Notes under the pieces: generated by a model
Seen by the model: the letters and a program-made list of their open reading frames with translations, nothing else
Database searches by the model: none
What the model was told of the DNA's origin: nothing
Part shown: piece by piece, positions 49,599 to 58,782 of the stretch
Layout: every line of letters begins with the position of its first letter
Position numbering within the stretch: the stretch's first letter is position 1
Translations under genes and position numbers: made by a program
From: Rhodothalassiaceae bacterium
GTDB lineage: Bacteria; Pseudomonadota; Alphaproteobacteria; Sphingomonadales; Rhodothalassiaceae
Assembly (NCBI GenBank): GCA_026004935.1
Contig: BPKC01000001.1
Span: 930,001 to 994,000, forward strand
Reading direction: 5' to 3'
Length of the DNA stretch: 64,000 bases

Positions 49599-50999
49599 AT
49601 GACGAGGCAGCTTCAGCGGATCGCAGCGCGCTTGTTCAGGAACGCGCCGCGGCCGGCGATGGTCGCGGGAACTCTGGCGCTTGTCGCATCGCTTACTCCG
49701 TCCGCCCACGCCGCGCCCCAGGAGATCACGGAGCCCGCGGCGCCACCGGGCGAGCCGCTCGAGGTTCTTGTCTACCCGCGCAGCCTTCCGGAGAATCTTG
49801 CACGCTACGAAGAGGCGACGGCCGGACCGCTGACACCGGCCGAGGCGCCGGGGGCTGCCGCAGCGGCGCTCGCTGTGGCCGGCGACTTCTGGCACGCCGG
49901 CGATCTCGAGGGCGCCGTGATCCTTCTCTCTGAAGCCCTCGACCGCCTGCCGCCCGAGGACGGCTCCCCGCCGGTCGCGCTTGCGCGGGCCTCCCTCCAT
50001 CATGCGCTCGGCGAGATCTTCCGGACGACCGCGGAATTCAAGCGGATGAACCATGCCTATCTCATGGCTGCCGAGACGCTGCGCCGGGCCTTTGGTGACG
50101 AGCATCCGGCCGTCCTCAAGGCCGACACGCGCGCGGCCCGGGGGCTGCTCGAATCCGCCACCATCCGCGGCCGGTTCCAGACGGCGCAGGCTGCGCTGTC
50201 GACCAGACGGGACGCTCTCTTGCGCCTGCTGCGGCTGGAGAAGAGGGTTCGGGAAGTCCTCGGCGCAAATTCCTCCGAATACGCGATCGTGCGCCTCACC
50301 TACGCCCTGGGGCTGGCGATGCGCGGCTGGTCGCGCAAGGCGGACCAGATCGTCGCCGACCTCATCGAAGACCACAGCGCCCACATGGACGCGACGGCGT
50401 TGGCGGCGGCCTGGATAATTCGCGCCCGCATCGCCGCCTTTTTCAACAACGAGGAAAGAGCCGCCCGGTTTGCCGCCCGCGCGATGGCCCATGTGCGGGA
50501 GACCGAGGCTCCCGTGCGGGTCACGGACATCGCCGATGGCGAGTACGAGCGTGGCAGCCTCGGCGCGGGGCTGAGGCGGATATGGTCCCATCGCGGAACC
50601 GGGGACTTCAATCTCACCGCGCCTGGCGCGGCCGCTGAATCGCTGACCGGCGAGCGTGATCCCTGGGCGGGCAGCGTGGTCGAACTCAGTCTCTGCATCG
50701 CTCCCGACGGATCGGTGTCCACAGCCGAAATTACGGGATACAAGGGCAGCCGCGACTTTGCCCGCAGCATGCTCGAAGTGGTGCGCCACTACCGCTTTGC
50801 CGTGCCGGCGGCGCGCGCCGCCGAGAGCTGCAGCCCCGCGGCGCTGCGTCTCTTGGCCGGGGCGCCGACTGTCCAGCGGGGTCGCAGAATCGTCAAGAAT
50901 GGCGGTCCGCTTGCGGTCCGCCCCGTGGATATGCTCGGCGACGCGCCCTTCCGGGATGGCTATCTTGCCTGGCTGGACAGTGGTGCGGACGGACGTTAG
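49599..50999 (+). CDS. Exported protein with C-terminal TonB-C-like domain, paralogue 1
   Basis: This 466-residue protein has a signal peptide (to about residue 38, PSAHAAPQ). A helical middle part with TPR-like pairs (DLEGAVILLSEALDRLP, ALARASLHHALGEIFRTTA) leads to a C-terminal domain of about 90 residues: VELSLCIAPDGSVSTAEI and FARSMLEVVRHYRF resemble the TonB C-terminal fold. Two Cys (LCIAPDG and SCSP) match the paralogue next door, suggesting a disulfide. There is no membrane anchor beyond the signal peptide, so it cannot be a classical TonB. The role is unknown. Confidence 0.7.
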   Translation: MTRQLQRIAARLFRNAPRPAMVAGTLALVASLTPSAHAAPQEITEPAAPPGEPLEVLVYPRSLPENLARYEEATAGPLTPAEAPGAAAAALAVAGDFWHAGDLEGAVILLSEALDRLPPEDGSPPVALARASLHHALGEIFRTTAEFKRMNHAYLMAAETLRRAFGDEHPAVLKADTRAARGLLESATIRGRFQTAQAALSTRRDALLRLLRLEKRVREVLGANSSEYAIVRLTYALGLAMRGWSRKADQIVADLIEDHSAHMDATALAAAWIIRARIAAFFNNEERAARFAARAMAHVRETEAPVRVTDIADGEYERGSLGAGLRRIWSHRGTGDFNLTAPGAAAESLTGERDPWAGSVVELSLCIAPDGSVSTAEITGYKGSRDFARSMLEVVRHYRFAVPAARAAESCSPAALRLLAGAPTVQRGRRIVKNGGPLAVRPVDMLGDAPFRDGYLAWLDSGADGR

Positions 51000-51073
51000 C
51001 CTCGCGTAGTGATTGATGCCTGAGCCCGTCCGCGCGGACTTGCGGCCGGTCACGGGGCCGAGGGGAGAAGGAA

Positions 51074-52549
51074 ATGGGGGCGGGGATTCCGCGTGCCGAA
51101 GGCCTCCGCCGTGTTCGGCTGGTGCTGGCTCTCATCGCAGTGTCGGTGAGCGGCATTCATGCCGCGAGTGCCCAGGAGGCCGACGCGCCGGGAGAAAGAG
51201 GGCCGCTCAAGGTCGAGGTCTATCCCCTGCGCCTGCAGGAGAAGGTGCTGCTCTACGACGAATATCGTGAGAAGGTGCCGGCGGATCGGCGCGATCCGCT
51301 GCGGGAGGCGGAGCTGGCAACGGGCATCGCCGCCGACCTCCTCGCGACGGGGCACCGGGAGGAGGCCGCCGCCTTCCTGCGCAAGGCGCGCGACGAGCTC
51401 ACGCACAGCGCCGATCCGGTGCGCAATGCGCTCGCACGGGCCGAAATCGAGCATGCGCTGGGCCATCTGGCAGGGCAGGACGGTGCCTTCGAGGCCCGTA
51501 CGCGCCACCTGCTGGCGGCCGAGGCGGCGCTCAAGGAAGCTTTTCCGGATGATCATCCGATCGTTCTGGCCGCCCGCATCCGTGCGGCGAACGCCGAGTT
51601 CGAGCAGGGCTTTGCGCGCTTTATCGAAAGCGGACGCAAGGACATGGTCTTCGACGCCCTCCGGCGGCTCAGGCGGGTGGCGGAAACGGCCGGGCGCAAG
51701 TTCGGCCCCACAAGCCCGCAAGCCGTTCAGGCCCGCCTTGCTCTCGTCGTCGGCTCGGCCGTGCTCAACCGCAATCAGAGAGCCCTGCTCGAGATCGACG
51801 AGCTGGCCGCCCGGCTCGACGAGCGCGACGAGGAGCAGCGCTTTCTCAAGGCCGCCGCGCTGTCGCAGAAGGCGAAGCTGCTGAACTGGCTCGACAGGAA
51901 GGCCGAGGCCGCCGAGGCCGCCCGGCAGGCCATGGCCCTGCTCAAACCTGACGAAGTGGGCGGGCCCGTCGCGGTCGAGGAATTTACGCCGGAGGAATAC
52001 GGAAGCGGCGAGAAGCTTCCTGGACTCCGCCGGCGGGTGCGCATGCCCGGAGCGGGTGCGCCGGCCGGCGGCGTCTCGGTCCCGGGCGGGATTACGGGTG
52101 ATAACGACGTGGCCGGCGGCGGCGTGTCTCCGGCGACGGGCATTACGCCACGGGACTTTGCATCTCCCACCTCGGGAAGCTGGGTGCTGATCGGACTGTG
52201 CATCGACGCGGATGGCGGCGTCGCGCAGGCGGAAATGCTGGACCATGGCGGCCCCAGCCGGACCTGGGCCGAAAACGCCTTCAAGCTTGCCTCCCAGCGC
52301 CGCTATCTGCCGATGCCGGGGTTGAAGCCGGGCGAATGCGCGCCGCAGATGATCCGGCTGGCGGAGGTTTCCGAGCGCCAGGAGTTCCTGGGTTCGCGGA
52401 TCCGGCTGCGGTCGAAGGCGACCCGGATCGAGGTGGTGGACCTGGCAAAGGACAACCCGCTCTCGGGCGGCTATGTGGCCGCAGGTCTTGCGGCCGAGGA
52501 GGAGGCGCGCAAGGCGGGTGGCGAGCGGACTGAGACGTCGGGCTCCTGA
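51074..52549 (+). CDS. Exported protein with C-terminal TonB-C-like domain, paralogue 2
   Basis: This 491-residue protein lies 74 bases after paralogue 1 with the same architecture: signal peptide (to about residue 34), helical repeats, and a TonB-C-like end (VLIGLCIDADGGVAQAEML; CAPQMIRLAE). The mature N-terminus PLKVEVYPLRLQEKVLLYDE aligns with PLEVLVYPRSLPENLARYEE of paralogue 1. It differs by a Gly/Pro/Val-rich linker (about residues 315-350, [20 protein letters not shown]). GAGAAGGAA precedes the ATG. The two clearly arose by duplication and diverged widely. Confidence 0.7.
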   Translation: MGAGIPRAEGLRRVRLVLALIAVSVSGIHAASAQEADAPGERGPLKVEVYPLRLQEKVLLYDEYREKVPADRRDPLREAELATGIAADLLATGHREEAAAFLRKARDELTHSADPVRNALARAEIEHALGHLAGQDGAFEARTRHLLAAEAALKEAFPDDHPIVLAARIRAANAEFEQGFARFIESGRKDMVFDALRRLRRVAETAGRKFGPTSPQAVQARLALVVGSAVLNRNQRALLEIDELAARLDERDEEQRFLKAAALSQKAKLLNWLDRKAEAAEAARQAMALLKPDEVGGPVAVEEFTPEEYGSGEKLPGLRRRVRMPGAGAPAGGVSVPGGITGDNDVAGGGVSPATGITPRDFASPTSGSWVLIGLCIDADGGVAQAEMLDHGGPSRTWAENAFKLASQRRYLPMPGLKPGECAPQMIRLAEVSERQEFLGSRIRLRSKATRIEVVDLAKDNPLSGGYVAAGLAAEEEARKAGGERTETSGS

Positions 52550-52719
52550 TCGCCCCGCGGCCTCCCGCATCCGGCCGTCATCCCCGCACGTCGGCGGCTC
52601 CTCCCCCTTTCGGCCCTCGCCAGACGCGGCTTTCGGCGGCTATGAGAGCTCTCGACCCGGCTCCACGCGGCGGCCCGGGTTCCTCGAGCCGACGAGTCCG
52701 AGAGCGGAGTTCATCCACC

Positions 52720-53508
52720 ATGGCCGAAGCCGACGACATCCTGCTTGCCGCGCGTGACGGCGCGATCGTGACGCTCACCCTCAACCGGCCGGAGCGGCTG
52801 AACGCGCTGTCCGGGCCACTGCTCGCGCGCTTGGCGGACGGCCTCGCGCAGCTCAAGGAAGATGGCGGCGTGCGCGCGCTGATTCTCACCGGTGCAGGGC
52901 GCGGCTTTTCGTCCGGGGCCGATCTCATGGAAGGCGCGGGCGACGGTCCGCCGGATCTCGCGCGCACCCTGCGCGAGCGCTATGCGCCCGTGATCGAGGG
53001 GCTCGTCTCGCTGCCCTTTCCCACCATCGCCGCCGTCAACGGTCCGGCGGCCGGTGCCGGCATGAGTCTGGCGCTGGCCTGCGATTTCGTGATCGCGGCC
53101 GAAAGCGCCTATTTCCTGCAGGCCTTCGTGAACATCGGGCTGGTGCCGGACGCGGGCTCCACCTGGTTCCTACCGCGGCTAGTGGGGCCCGCGGCGGCGC
53201 GGCGGATGATGATGCTGGGCGAGAGGGTGCCGGCGGCCGCGGCCGCCGATCTCGGGCTCATTGCCGAGGTCGTGCCGGACGGCGAGCTCATGGCGCGCGC
53301 GCGCTCACTCGCCGAGCGGCTGGCCGCCGGACCGACGCGGGCGCTCGTCGGCATCAGACGCCTGCTGCAGGCGAGCTGGACCAATGATCTCCCCCAGCAG
53401 CTTTCCCTCGAGGCCGATATCCAGGGTGAAATGGGCCGCACCCGCGACTTCCTCGAGGGGGTCCAGGCCTTCGCCATGAAGCGTCCCGCCCGCTTCGAGG
53501 GCCGTTAA
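52720..53508 (+). CDS. Enoyl-CoA hydratase/isomerase, PaaG-like
   Basis: This crotonase-family enzyme of 262 residues has oxyanion-hole segments in GRGFSSGADLMEG and NGPAAGAGMSLALACD. The stretch AFVNIGLVPDAGSTWFLPRL and the C-terminal TRDFLEGVQAFAMKRPARF match PaaG-type ring-epoxide isomerases of phenylacetate breakdown better than beta-oxidation hydratases. No other paa gene is nearby, so a general fatty or aromatic acyl-CoA role is as likely. I chose the ATG at 52720; the upstream in-frame part is Ser/Arg-rich. Confidence 0.85.
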   Translation: MAEADDILLAARDGAIVTLTLNRPERLNALSGPLLARLADGLAQLKEDGGVRALILTGAGRGFSSGADLMEGAGDGPPDLARTLRERYAPVIEGLVSLPFPTIAAVNGPAAGAGMSLALACDFVIAAESAYFLQAFVNIGLVPDAGSTWFLPRLVGPAAARRMMMLGERVPAAAAADLGLIAEVVPDGELMARARSLAERLAAGPTRALVGIRRLLQASWTNDLPQQLSLEADIQGEMGRTRDFLEGVQAFAMKRPARFEGR

Positions 53509-53600
53509 CAGCGCAGGTGCCGGGGCGGACGGGCGCGCGGGATGGCCCGCCGCCGCAGAGGTCGCGCGACCCGTGGGCAAGAGGCGGCCCTTTCGTCTTC

Positions 53601-53888
53601 GTCACCCGCCGCACTCCTGCTTCGTCATCCGCCGGCTCGAACGGGGGGTCCGGCGGGAAGCGGAGCAATCACGGGCGTCAAGGCTGCCTTAACTGCTTGT
53701 TGGGTTCGCCGATCAAGTCGGCTAACGACGAGTGAGGAGAGCGTCACCCGCCGGCTTGACCGGCGGGTCCAACCCTTTCCTCGTCACCCGCCGGCTTGAC
53801 CGGCGGGTCCGGCGGGAAGCGCAGACGGCCTCGCACGCCGGGGATGCCGTGACCGCCTCATGGGTTCGCCGTCGAGCCGGCCAACGAC
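53601..53888. repeat. Second cluster of the 108-bp palindromic repeat
   Basis: A truncated left end (53601-53615) is followed by a full copy at 53624-53730, a left-end-only copy at 53743-53773 and another full copy at 53783-53888. Sequences match the cluster at 22044-23023. The rest of 53509-53991 shows no gene; 53893-53935 has GTGATCGGT/GTGATCA words like those after the first cluster, and 53942-53958 a small GGCGGGC-type hairpin. Confidence 0.85.
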
Positions 53889-53991
53889 AATTCAGTGATC
53901 GGTCGTCCGTCATCAGTGATCAGTGATCGGTGACCGGCATGGCGGGCGTCGCCCGCCGGTGCGTGGACGCCGCGTGCCTTCCGGCGGCACG

Positions 53992-54016
53992 AAAAAGCCG
54001 GGGGCGCACGCCCGGA
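53992..54016 (-). terminator. Terminator of the LuxR-type regulator gene
   Basis: On the minus strand a GC-rich stem (CCGGGCGTGCGCCCCCGG) is followed by CTTTTTC, six bases after the stop codon. Confidence 0.75.
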
Positions 54017-54021
54017 GCGCG

Positions 54022-54624
54022 TCACGCCTCCGCGCCAGCGCGGCGCAGCTCGGTGCCGTAGCGCACGACGGCCTCGGTGCGGTTGCGCACGCCGAGCGCC
54101 CGGAAGACGGCGTGGATGTGGGCCTTCACCGTCCCTTCCGCGATGCCGAGGCGGTGGGCGATCTCCTTGTTGGCCAGCCCCTCGGCCACCATCGCCATGA
54201 TCTGCCGCTGGCGGCGCGAGAGCTGGCGGGCGGCCCCGGGCAGGAAGCGGATGCGCCGGCGCCCCTGGGGCATCGCGCGCGCGAAGGCGGCGAGGACGTC
54301 CTCGCTGGAGCAGCTGCGCGGCAGCACGGTGACGGCTTCATCGATGGTTTCGGGATGATGCCGGGCCGCATGGTCGCGGAACAGGATCACCCGCGCATCC
54401 GGCGCAAAGCGGCGCACGAGGCGCAGGCCGTCGGCTTCCGACAGGTCGAGAGAGCGCGGATGCAGCACCACCGCCGCAAGCTCGCCCGCGCGCGCGAGCT
54501 GATGCAGCATCTCGCCGCTGCTGTGCGCCTCGCGGATGGCATCGAACAGACCGGTCCGTTCCGCGAGCTCCCGCAGCGTGATCCGGAACAGCTCGAAACC
54601 GTCGACGATCAGAAGCGTGCCCAT
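54022..54624 (-). CDS. LuxR/NarL-type regulator with a degenerate receiver domain
   Basis: This 200-residue protein has a C-terminal LuxR helix-turn-helix (about residues 135-195: LSRRQRQIMAMVAEGLANKE, IAHRLGIAEGTVKAHIHAVF). The N-terminal part is receiver-like (LLIVDGFELFRITL) but the acidic pair is reduced to one Asp and the phospho-acceptor region reads AAVVLHPRSLDL, with no Asp at the usual place. It therefore probably does not use a standard phosphorylation switch. It is divergent from the arginine operon at 54929 and may regulate it. The 304-base gap 54625-54928 holds no other gene I can support. Confidence 0.85.
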   Translation of the reverse strand: MGTLLIVDGFELFRITLRELAERTGLFDAIREAHSSGEMLHQLARAGELAAVVLHPRSLDLSEADGLRLVRRFAPDARVILFRDHAARHHPETIDEAVTVLPRSCSSEDVLAAFARAMPQGRRRIRFLPGAARQLSRRQRQIMAMVAEGLANKEIAHRLGIAEGTVKAHIHAVFRALGVRNRTEAVVRYGTELRRAGAEA

Positions 54625-54928
54625 CGCTCGTGCTCCTCTCCCTGTGCGTGCCCGGCGGCGACCGGCGGCCGGGTAAGGCCGCCCCCGGCGCGCCCGCCGT
54701 CCCATCCTCAACGATAGTCGCAGGTCGGGACATGTGAGCCCGCCTTGCGACGAACGGTCGGACTCGCGCGACGGCGCGCGGGGCGGGGTGCCGGATGCCG
54801 TCTCCGCACCCCGCGGCCGGCCGGCTTGCCGCACCCGCGGCGGCCCCCTATGAAGACGGGCGGCGGCGCCGGGCTCGACCCCTGACGGTGGCGGGCGCGG
54901 CAGGAAAACGGGATCCGGACGCGGATGG

Positions 54929-56236
54929 ATGGCGGCGGCAGCCGACGAGCGGAGTGGTGGATTTGCGGCGCTGGCCGACAGGCTTGCGCCCGCCTTCGCG
55001 CACATCGAGGAGCGGGCCGCGGAGGCCCGGCGGACTCTGCGCGCCTGGGCGCAGGTCAATTCGGGCTCCCTCAATCTCCGCGGCCTGGACGAGATGGGGC
55101 GGCTGGCCGGGGAGCTGCTCGCGGAGCGGACCGGCGCGGCGATCCGCCGGATCGGCACGCCACCTGTGGAGATGCTGTGCGACGACGGGCGGATCGAATC
55201 GGTCAAGCTTGCGGACGTCCTGCACGCGGAGCGCCGGCCGGAGCGGGGGCGCCGGCTGCTGCTCGTCGGCCACCTCGACACCGTGTTCGGCCCCGACGAT
55301 CCCTTCCAGACGGTGCGCGTGCTCGATGACGAGCGCTGGAACGGGCCGGGGGTCGCGGACATGAAGGGCGGCATTCTGGTGATGGCGCTCGCGCTCGCGG
55401 CCTTCGAGGAAAGCCCGTGCGCCGGGGCCATCGGCTGGGACGTCCTGCTGAACGGCGATGAGGAGATCGGCTCGCCGGCTTCCGCGCCGCTGCTCGCCGA
55501 TTTCGCCCGCCGGGCCCGGCTCGGACTCGCGTTCGAGCCGGCGCTGGATGCGCACCGCCTTGCCGGGGCGCGCAAGGGCTCGGCCAACATCCACTACCGG
55601 ATCACGGGCCGCTCCGCCCACGCGGGCCGCGCATTCGAGCAGGGCCGCAACGCGCTCGTGGCGGCCGCGGATCTCGCGCTGAGACTCGACGCGCTCAACG
55701 GGCGGCGCGCTGAGGTTACGGTCAATCCCGCGGTGATGCATGCGGGCGGGGCGCTCAACCGCGTGCCGGATACGGCGGTGCTCCGGGTCAACATCCGCGT
55801 GCCGGATGCGGACGCGCGGGCCTGGGTGGAAGACGAGCTTGCGGCCATCGAACGGGCGGTCTCGGCCCGCGACGGGATCGCGCTCAAGCGGCTGGGCGGC
55901 TTCCACCGCCCGCCCAAGCCGGCGGCCCCGACCCTTCAGAGCCTGTTCGCAGCCGTCACGCAGGCCGGCCGCGCGCTGGGGCTCGATCTTGCATTCGTGC
56001 CCACCGGAGGCTGCTGCGACGGCAACAATCTGTGGGCGGCGGGACTGCCCAATGTGGATACGCTTGGCGTCGTCGGCGGCGCGATCCACAGCCGCGAGGA
56101 ATGGATCCACCTGCCGTCGCTGGCCGAGCGCGCGAAGCTCACCCTGCTGATCATGGCCGGCTTTGCGACCGGGCTGATCGTACCGGCGGACGACGGAGCA
56201 GGCGAGGAGAAGCAAACGGGGGAGGACGCGGCGTGA
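54929..56236 (+). CDS. M20-family hydrolase heading the ast operon
   Basis: This dinuclear zinc hydrolase of 435 residues belongs to peptidase family M20. Metal ligands and catalytic residues are visible in LVGHLDTVF, GPGVADMKGG, NGDEEIGS and, near the end, HSREEWIH. M20 enzymes include ArgE and the succinyl-diaminopimelate desuccinylase DapE. Here the gene overlaps astA by 4 bases (GTGA), so a role in arginine succinylation breakdown, such as removing succinate from N-succinylglutamate in place of AstE, is a reasonable guess. That is inference only. Confidence 0.85.
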   Translation: MAAAADERSGGFAALADRLAPAFAHIEERAAEARRTLRAWAQVNSGSLNLRGLDEMGRLAGELLAERTGAAIRRIGTPPVEMLCDDGRIESVKLADVLHAERRPERGRRLLLVGHLDTVFGPDDPFQTVRVLDDERWNGPGVADMKGGILVMALALAAFEESPCAGAIGWDVLLNGDEEIGSPASAPLLADFARRARLGLAFEPALDAHRLAGARKGSANIHYRITGRSAHAGRAFEQGRNALVAAADLALRLDALNGRRAEVTVNPAVMHAGGALNRVPDTAVLRVNIRVPDADARAWVEDELAAIERAVSARDGIALKRLGGFHRPPKPAAPTLQSLFAAVTQAGRALGLDLAFVPTGGCCDGNNLWAAGLPNVDTLGVVGGAIHSREEWIHLPSLAERAKLTLLIMAGFATGLIVPADDGAGEEKQTGEDAA

Positions 56237-57288
56237 GCGAGGCCGGCATGCTCTATCTCAGACCCGCCCGCGCGGAGGATGCGGCCGCTCTCTTCGCGCT
56301 CGCGCAGCGCACGGGCGGAGGGCTGACGACGCTGCCGGCGGATCGCGAGGTGCTCGAGCGGCGCGTGCGCTGGTCCATCGACAGCTTCGCCAAGGCCCCG
56401 GAAGAGGCGGGCGAGGACTACTATCTCTTCGTCGCGGTCGACGCCGCAAGCGGGGCGGTGGTCGGCACCACGGGCATCTTCGCGCGCGTGGGGCTCTCGC
56501 GCCCCTTCTATTCCTACCGCCTGCTGCATCTGACGCAGGTGTCGCGCGAGCCGGAAAAGGTGGTGCACACCGCGCTGCTCCAGCTCGTGAACGACTATGC
56601 CGGGGCGACCGAGCTCGGCACGCTCTTCCTCGACCCCGCCTGGCGGGGCGGGCGCTTCGGGGCGCTGCTGTCCAAGGGCCGCTTCGTCTTCATGAAGGCG
56701 GAACCCCGGCGCTTCTCGGACAAGGTGATGGCCGAGATCCGCGGCTGGCTGGACGAGGAGGGGCGTTCGCCCTTCTGGGAGGCGATCGGCCGCCATTTCT
56801 TCGACATGCCGTTTCTGGAGGCCGACCGGCTCTCGGGGATGGGCAACAGCCAGTTCATCGCCGATCTGATGCCGAAGTTTCCCATCTACACGAATCTCCT
56901 GCCCGAGCCGGCGCGGGCCGTGATCGGCAGGCCCCACCGGGATGCCCGCGGAGCGGTGCGCCTGCTCGAGGAAGAGGGATTCCGGTTCGCGGGAGCCGTG
57001 GACATCTTCGATGCCGGCCCCTGCTACGAGGCCCCCTTCGAGACGATCCGCACCCTGCGCAAGACCCGCCGGGTCGGCGTCGAGCGGCTGGCGCCGATGG
57101 ATGCCGGGACGGGATCGCGGCGTCTGCTGGGTTTCCGCTCCGATGACGGCTTCCGTCTGACGCTCGCCTGCGTCGGCGTGCGCCCCGACGGCATCGTGCT
57201 GCCGCCCGAGGTGGCCGAGATCCTGGGCTGCCGGGCGGGCGATACGGTTTTCGCGGCACCGCTCGGCCCCAGAGGAGTGAGACGATGA
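56233..57288 (+). CDS. astA: Arginine N-succinyltransferase
   Basis: AstA, 351 residues, transfers succinate from succinyl-CoA to arginine, the first step of the AST pathway. Conserved stretches are LYLRPARAEDAAALFALAQR, FYSYRLLHLTQVSREP, ELGTLFLDPAWRGGRFGALL, and HFFDMPFLEADRLSG with ADLMPKFPIYTNLLP. The GTG start at 56233 has GGGGAGG upstream and overlaps the preceding stop; an ATG at 56248 is the alternative. It also overlaps astD by 4 bases (ATGA). Confidence 0.94.
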   Translation: MSEAGMLYLRPARAEDAAALFALAQRTGGGLTTLPADREVLERRVRWSIDSFAKAPEEAGEDYYLFVAVDAASGAVVGTTGIFARVGLSRPFYSYRLLHLTQVSREPEKVVHTALLQLVNDYAGATELGTLFLDPAWRGGRFGALLSKGRFVFMKAEPRRFSDKVMAEIRGWLDEEGRSPFWEAIGRHFFDMPFLEADRLSGMGNSQFIADLMPKFPIYTNLLPEPARAVIGRPHRDARGAVRLLEEEGFRFAGAVDIFDAGPCYEAPFETIRTLRKTRRVGVERLAPMDAGTGSRRLLGFRSDDGFRLTLACVGVRPDGIVLPPEVAEILGCRAGDTVFAAPLGPRGVRR

Positions 57289-58763
57289 CCGCGCAAGGAA
57301 GGCTGTGCATCGGCGGCGAATGGATCGAGGGCGCGGGCGGGGCCTTCACGAGCCACAATCCCGCGGACGGCTCGCCGCTGTGGGAGGGCCGGGCGGCGTC
57401 TCCCGCGCAGGTCGCCGATGCCGTCGCGGCGGCGCGGGCCGCCTTCCGCGACTGGCGACGGGTGCCGCTCGATGAGCGGATCGCGATCCTCGAGCGCTAT
57501 GCCGCGCTTGTGGAGGAAAGGCGCGAAGAGCTCGCACGGGCGATCGCCGAGGAAACCGGAAAGCCGCTGTGGGATGCCCGCGGCGAGGCGGGCGCAATGG
57601 CGGCGAAGGTGCGCATCTCGATCGCGGCCCACGAGGAACGCACGCCCACCCGCCGGCGCGAGAAGGGGGCGATCGTCCAGCATCTCACCCACCGGCCGCA
57701 TGGGGTGATGGCGGTCTTCGGGCCGTTCAACTTTCCGGGGCATCTGCCCAACGGGCACATCGTGCCGGCGCTGCTGGCGGGCAACACGATCGTCTTCAAG
57801 CCCAGCGAGCTGACCCCGCGCGTGGCCGAACTGCTCGTGCGGCTGCTGATGGAGGCCGGCGTGCCCGAGGGCGTCGTCAATCTCGTCCACGGGGGGCGCG
57901 AGGTGGGCGCGGCGCTTCTCGACCAGGCCGTGGACGGCGTGCTGTTTACCGGCAGCCGCGAGGCGGGGCTTGCGATCCATCGCCATTTCGCCGGCCGGCC
58001 GGAGGTGATCCTCGCGCTCGAGATGGGCGGAAACAACCCTCTCATCGTCTGGGACGCGGCGGATGCGCAAGCCGCGGCGCTGCTCATCGTCCAGTCCGCC
58101 TTCATCACGACGGGCCAGCGCTGCACCTGCGCTCGCCGGCTGATCCTGCCGGAAGGCGCGGCGGGAGATGGCGTGCTGGATGCCTTGGTTGCGCTCGCCG
58201 AGCGCCTGCGTGTCGACCGCTTCGATGCCGAGCCCGAACCCTTCATGGGCCCGCTCATCAGCGAGGCGGCGGCCTTGCGGCTCCTCGATGCGGTGAAGGC
58301 CCGGATCGCGGCGGGCGCGCGGGCGATCCTGCCGCTTGCGCGCCTGCTGGACAAGGGGCCCGCCTTCGTGACTCCGGCCATTCTGGATGTGACCGGCGTG
58401 CCGGTGCCGGATGGAGAGCTGTTCGGCCCGGTGCTGCAGGTGATCCGGGTCGCGGACTTCGACGCGGCGCTGGAGGCCGCCAACGACACCATGTTCGGGC
58501 TTGCGGCCGGCCTCATCAGCGACGACGAGGGCCTGTTCCGGCGTTTCGCCGAGGAGATCGCCGCGGGCGTCATCGCCTGGAACCGGCCGACGGCGGGCGC
58601 CAGCTCGGAGCTGCCGTTTGGCGGCATCAAACAGTCGGGCAACCACCGTCCCAGCGCCTGGTATGCCGCCGACTACTGCGCCTGGCCGCAGGCGGGGCTG
58701 AGCGCGGCCGCGGGCCGGCCCGTGCGCCCGGCGGAGCTGCCGCCGGGGATCGCCGCGGACTGA
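57285..58763 (+). CDS. astD: N-succinylglutamate 5-semialdehyde dehydrogenase
   Basis: AstD, 492 residues, is an aldehyde dehydrogenase oxidising succinylglutamate semialdehyde to succinylglutamate. It has the NAD site FGPFNFPGHLPNGHIVPALL and FTGSREAGLAIH, the catalytic Glu in ALEMGGNNPL and the catalytic Cys in TTGQRCTCARRL, all characteristic of AstD. It is translationally coupled to astA. Confidence 0.95.
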   Translation: MTAQGRLCIGGEWIEGAGGAFTSHNPADGSPLWEGRAASPAQVADAVAAARAAFRDWRRVPLDERIAILERYAALVEERREELARAIAEETGKPLWDARGEAGAMAAKVRISIAAHEERTPTRRREKGAIVQHLTHRPHGVMAVFGPFNFPGHLPNGHIVPALLAGNTIVFKPSELTPRVAELLVRLLMEAGVPEGVVNLVHGGREVGAALLDQAVDGVLFTGSREAGLAIHRHFAGRPEVILALEMGGNNPLIVWDAADAQAAALLIVQSAFITTGQRCTCARRLILPEGAAGDGVLDALVALAERLRVDRFDAEPEPFMGPLISEAAALRLLDAVKARIAAGARAILPLARLLDKGPAFVTPAILDVTGVPVPDGELFGPVLQVIRVADFDAALEAANDTMFGLAAGLISDDEGLFRRFAEEIAAGVIAWNRPTAGASSELPFGGIKQSGNHRPSAWYAADYCAWPQAGLSAAAGRPVRPAELPPGIAAD

Positions 58764-58782
58764 GGAAGGGAGCGCATCGGCC

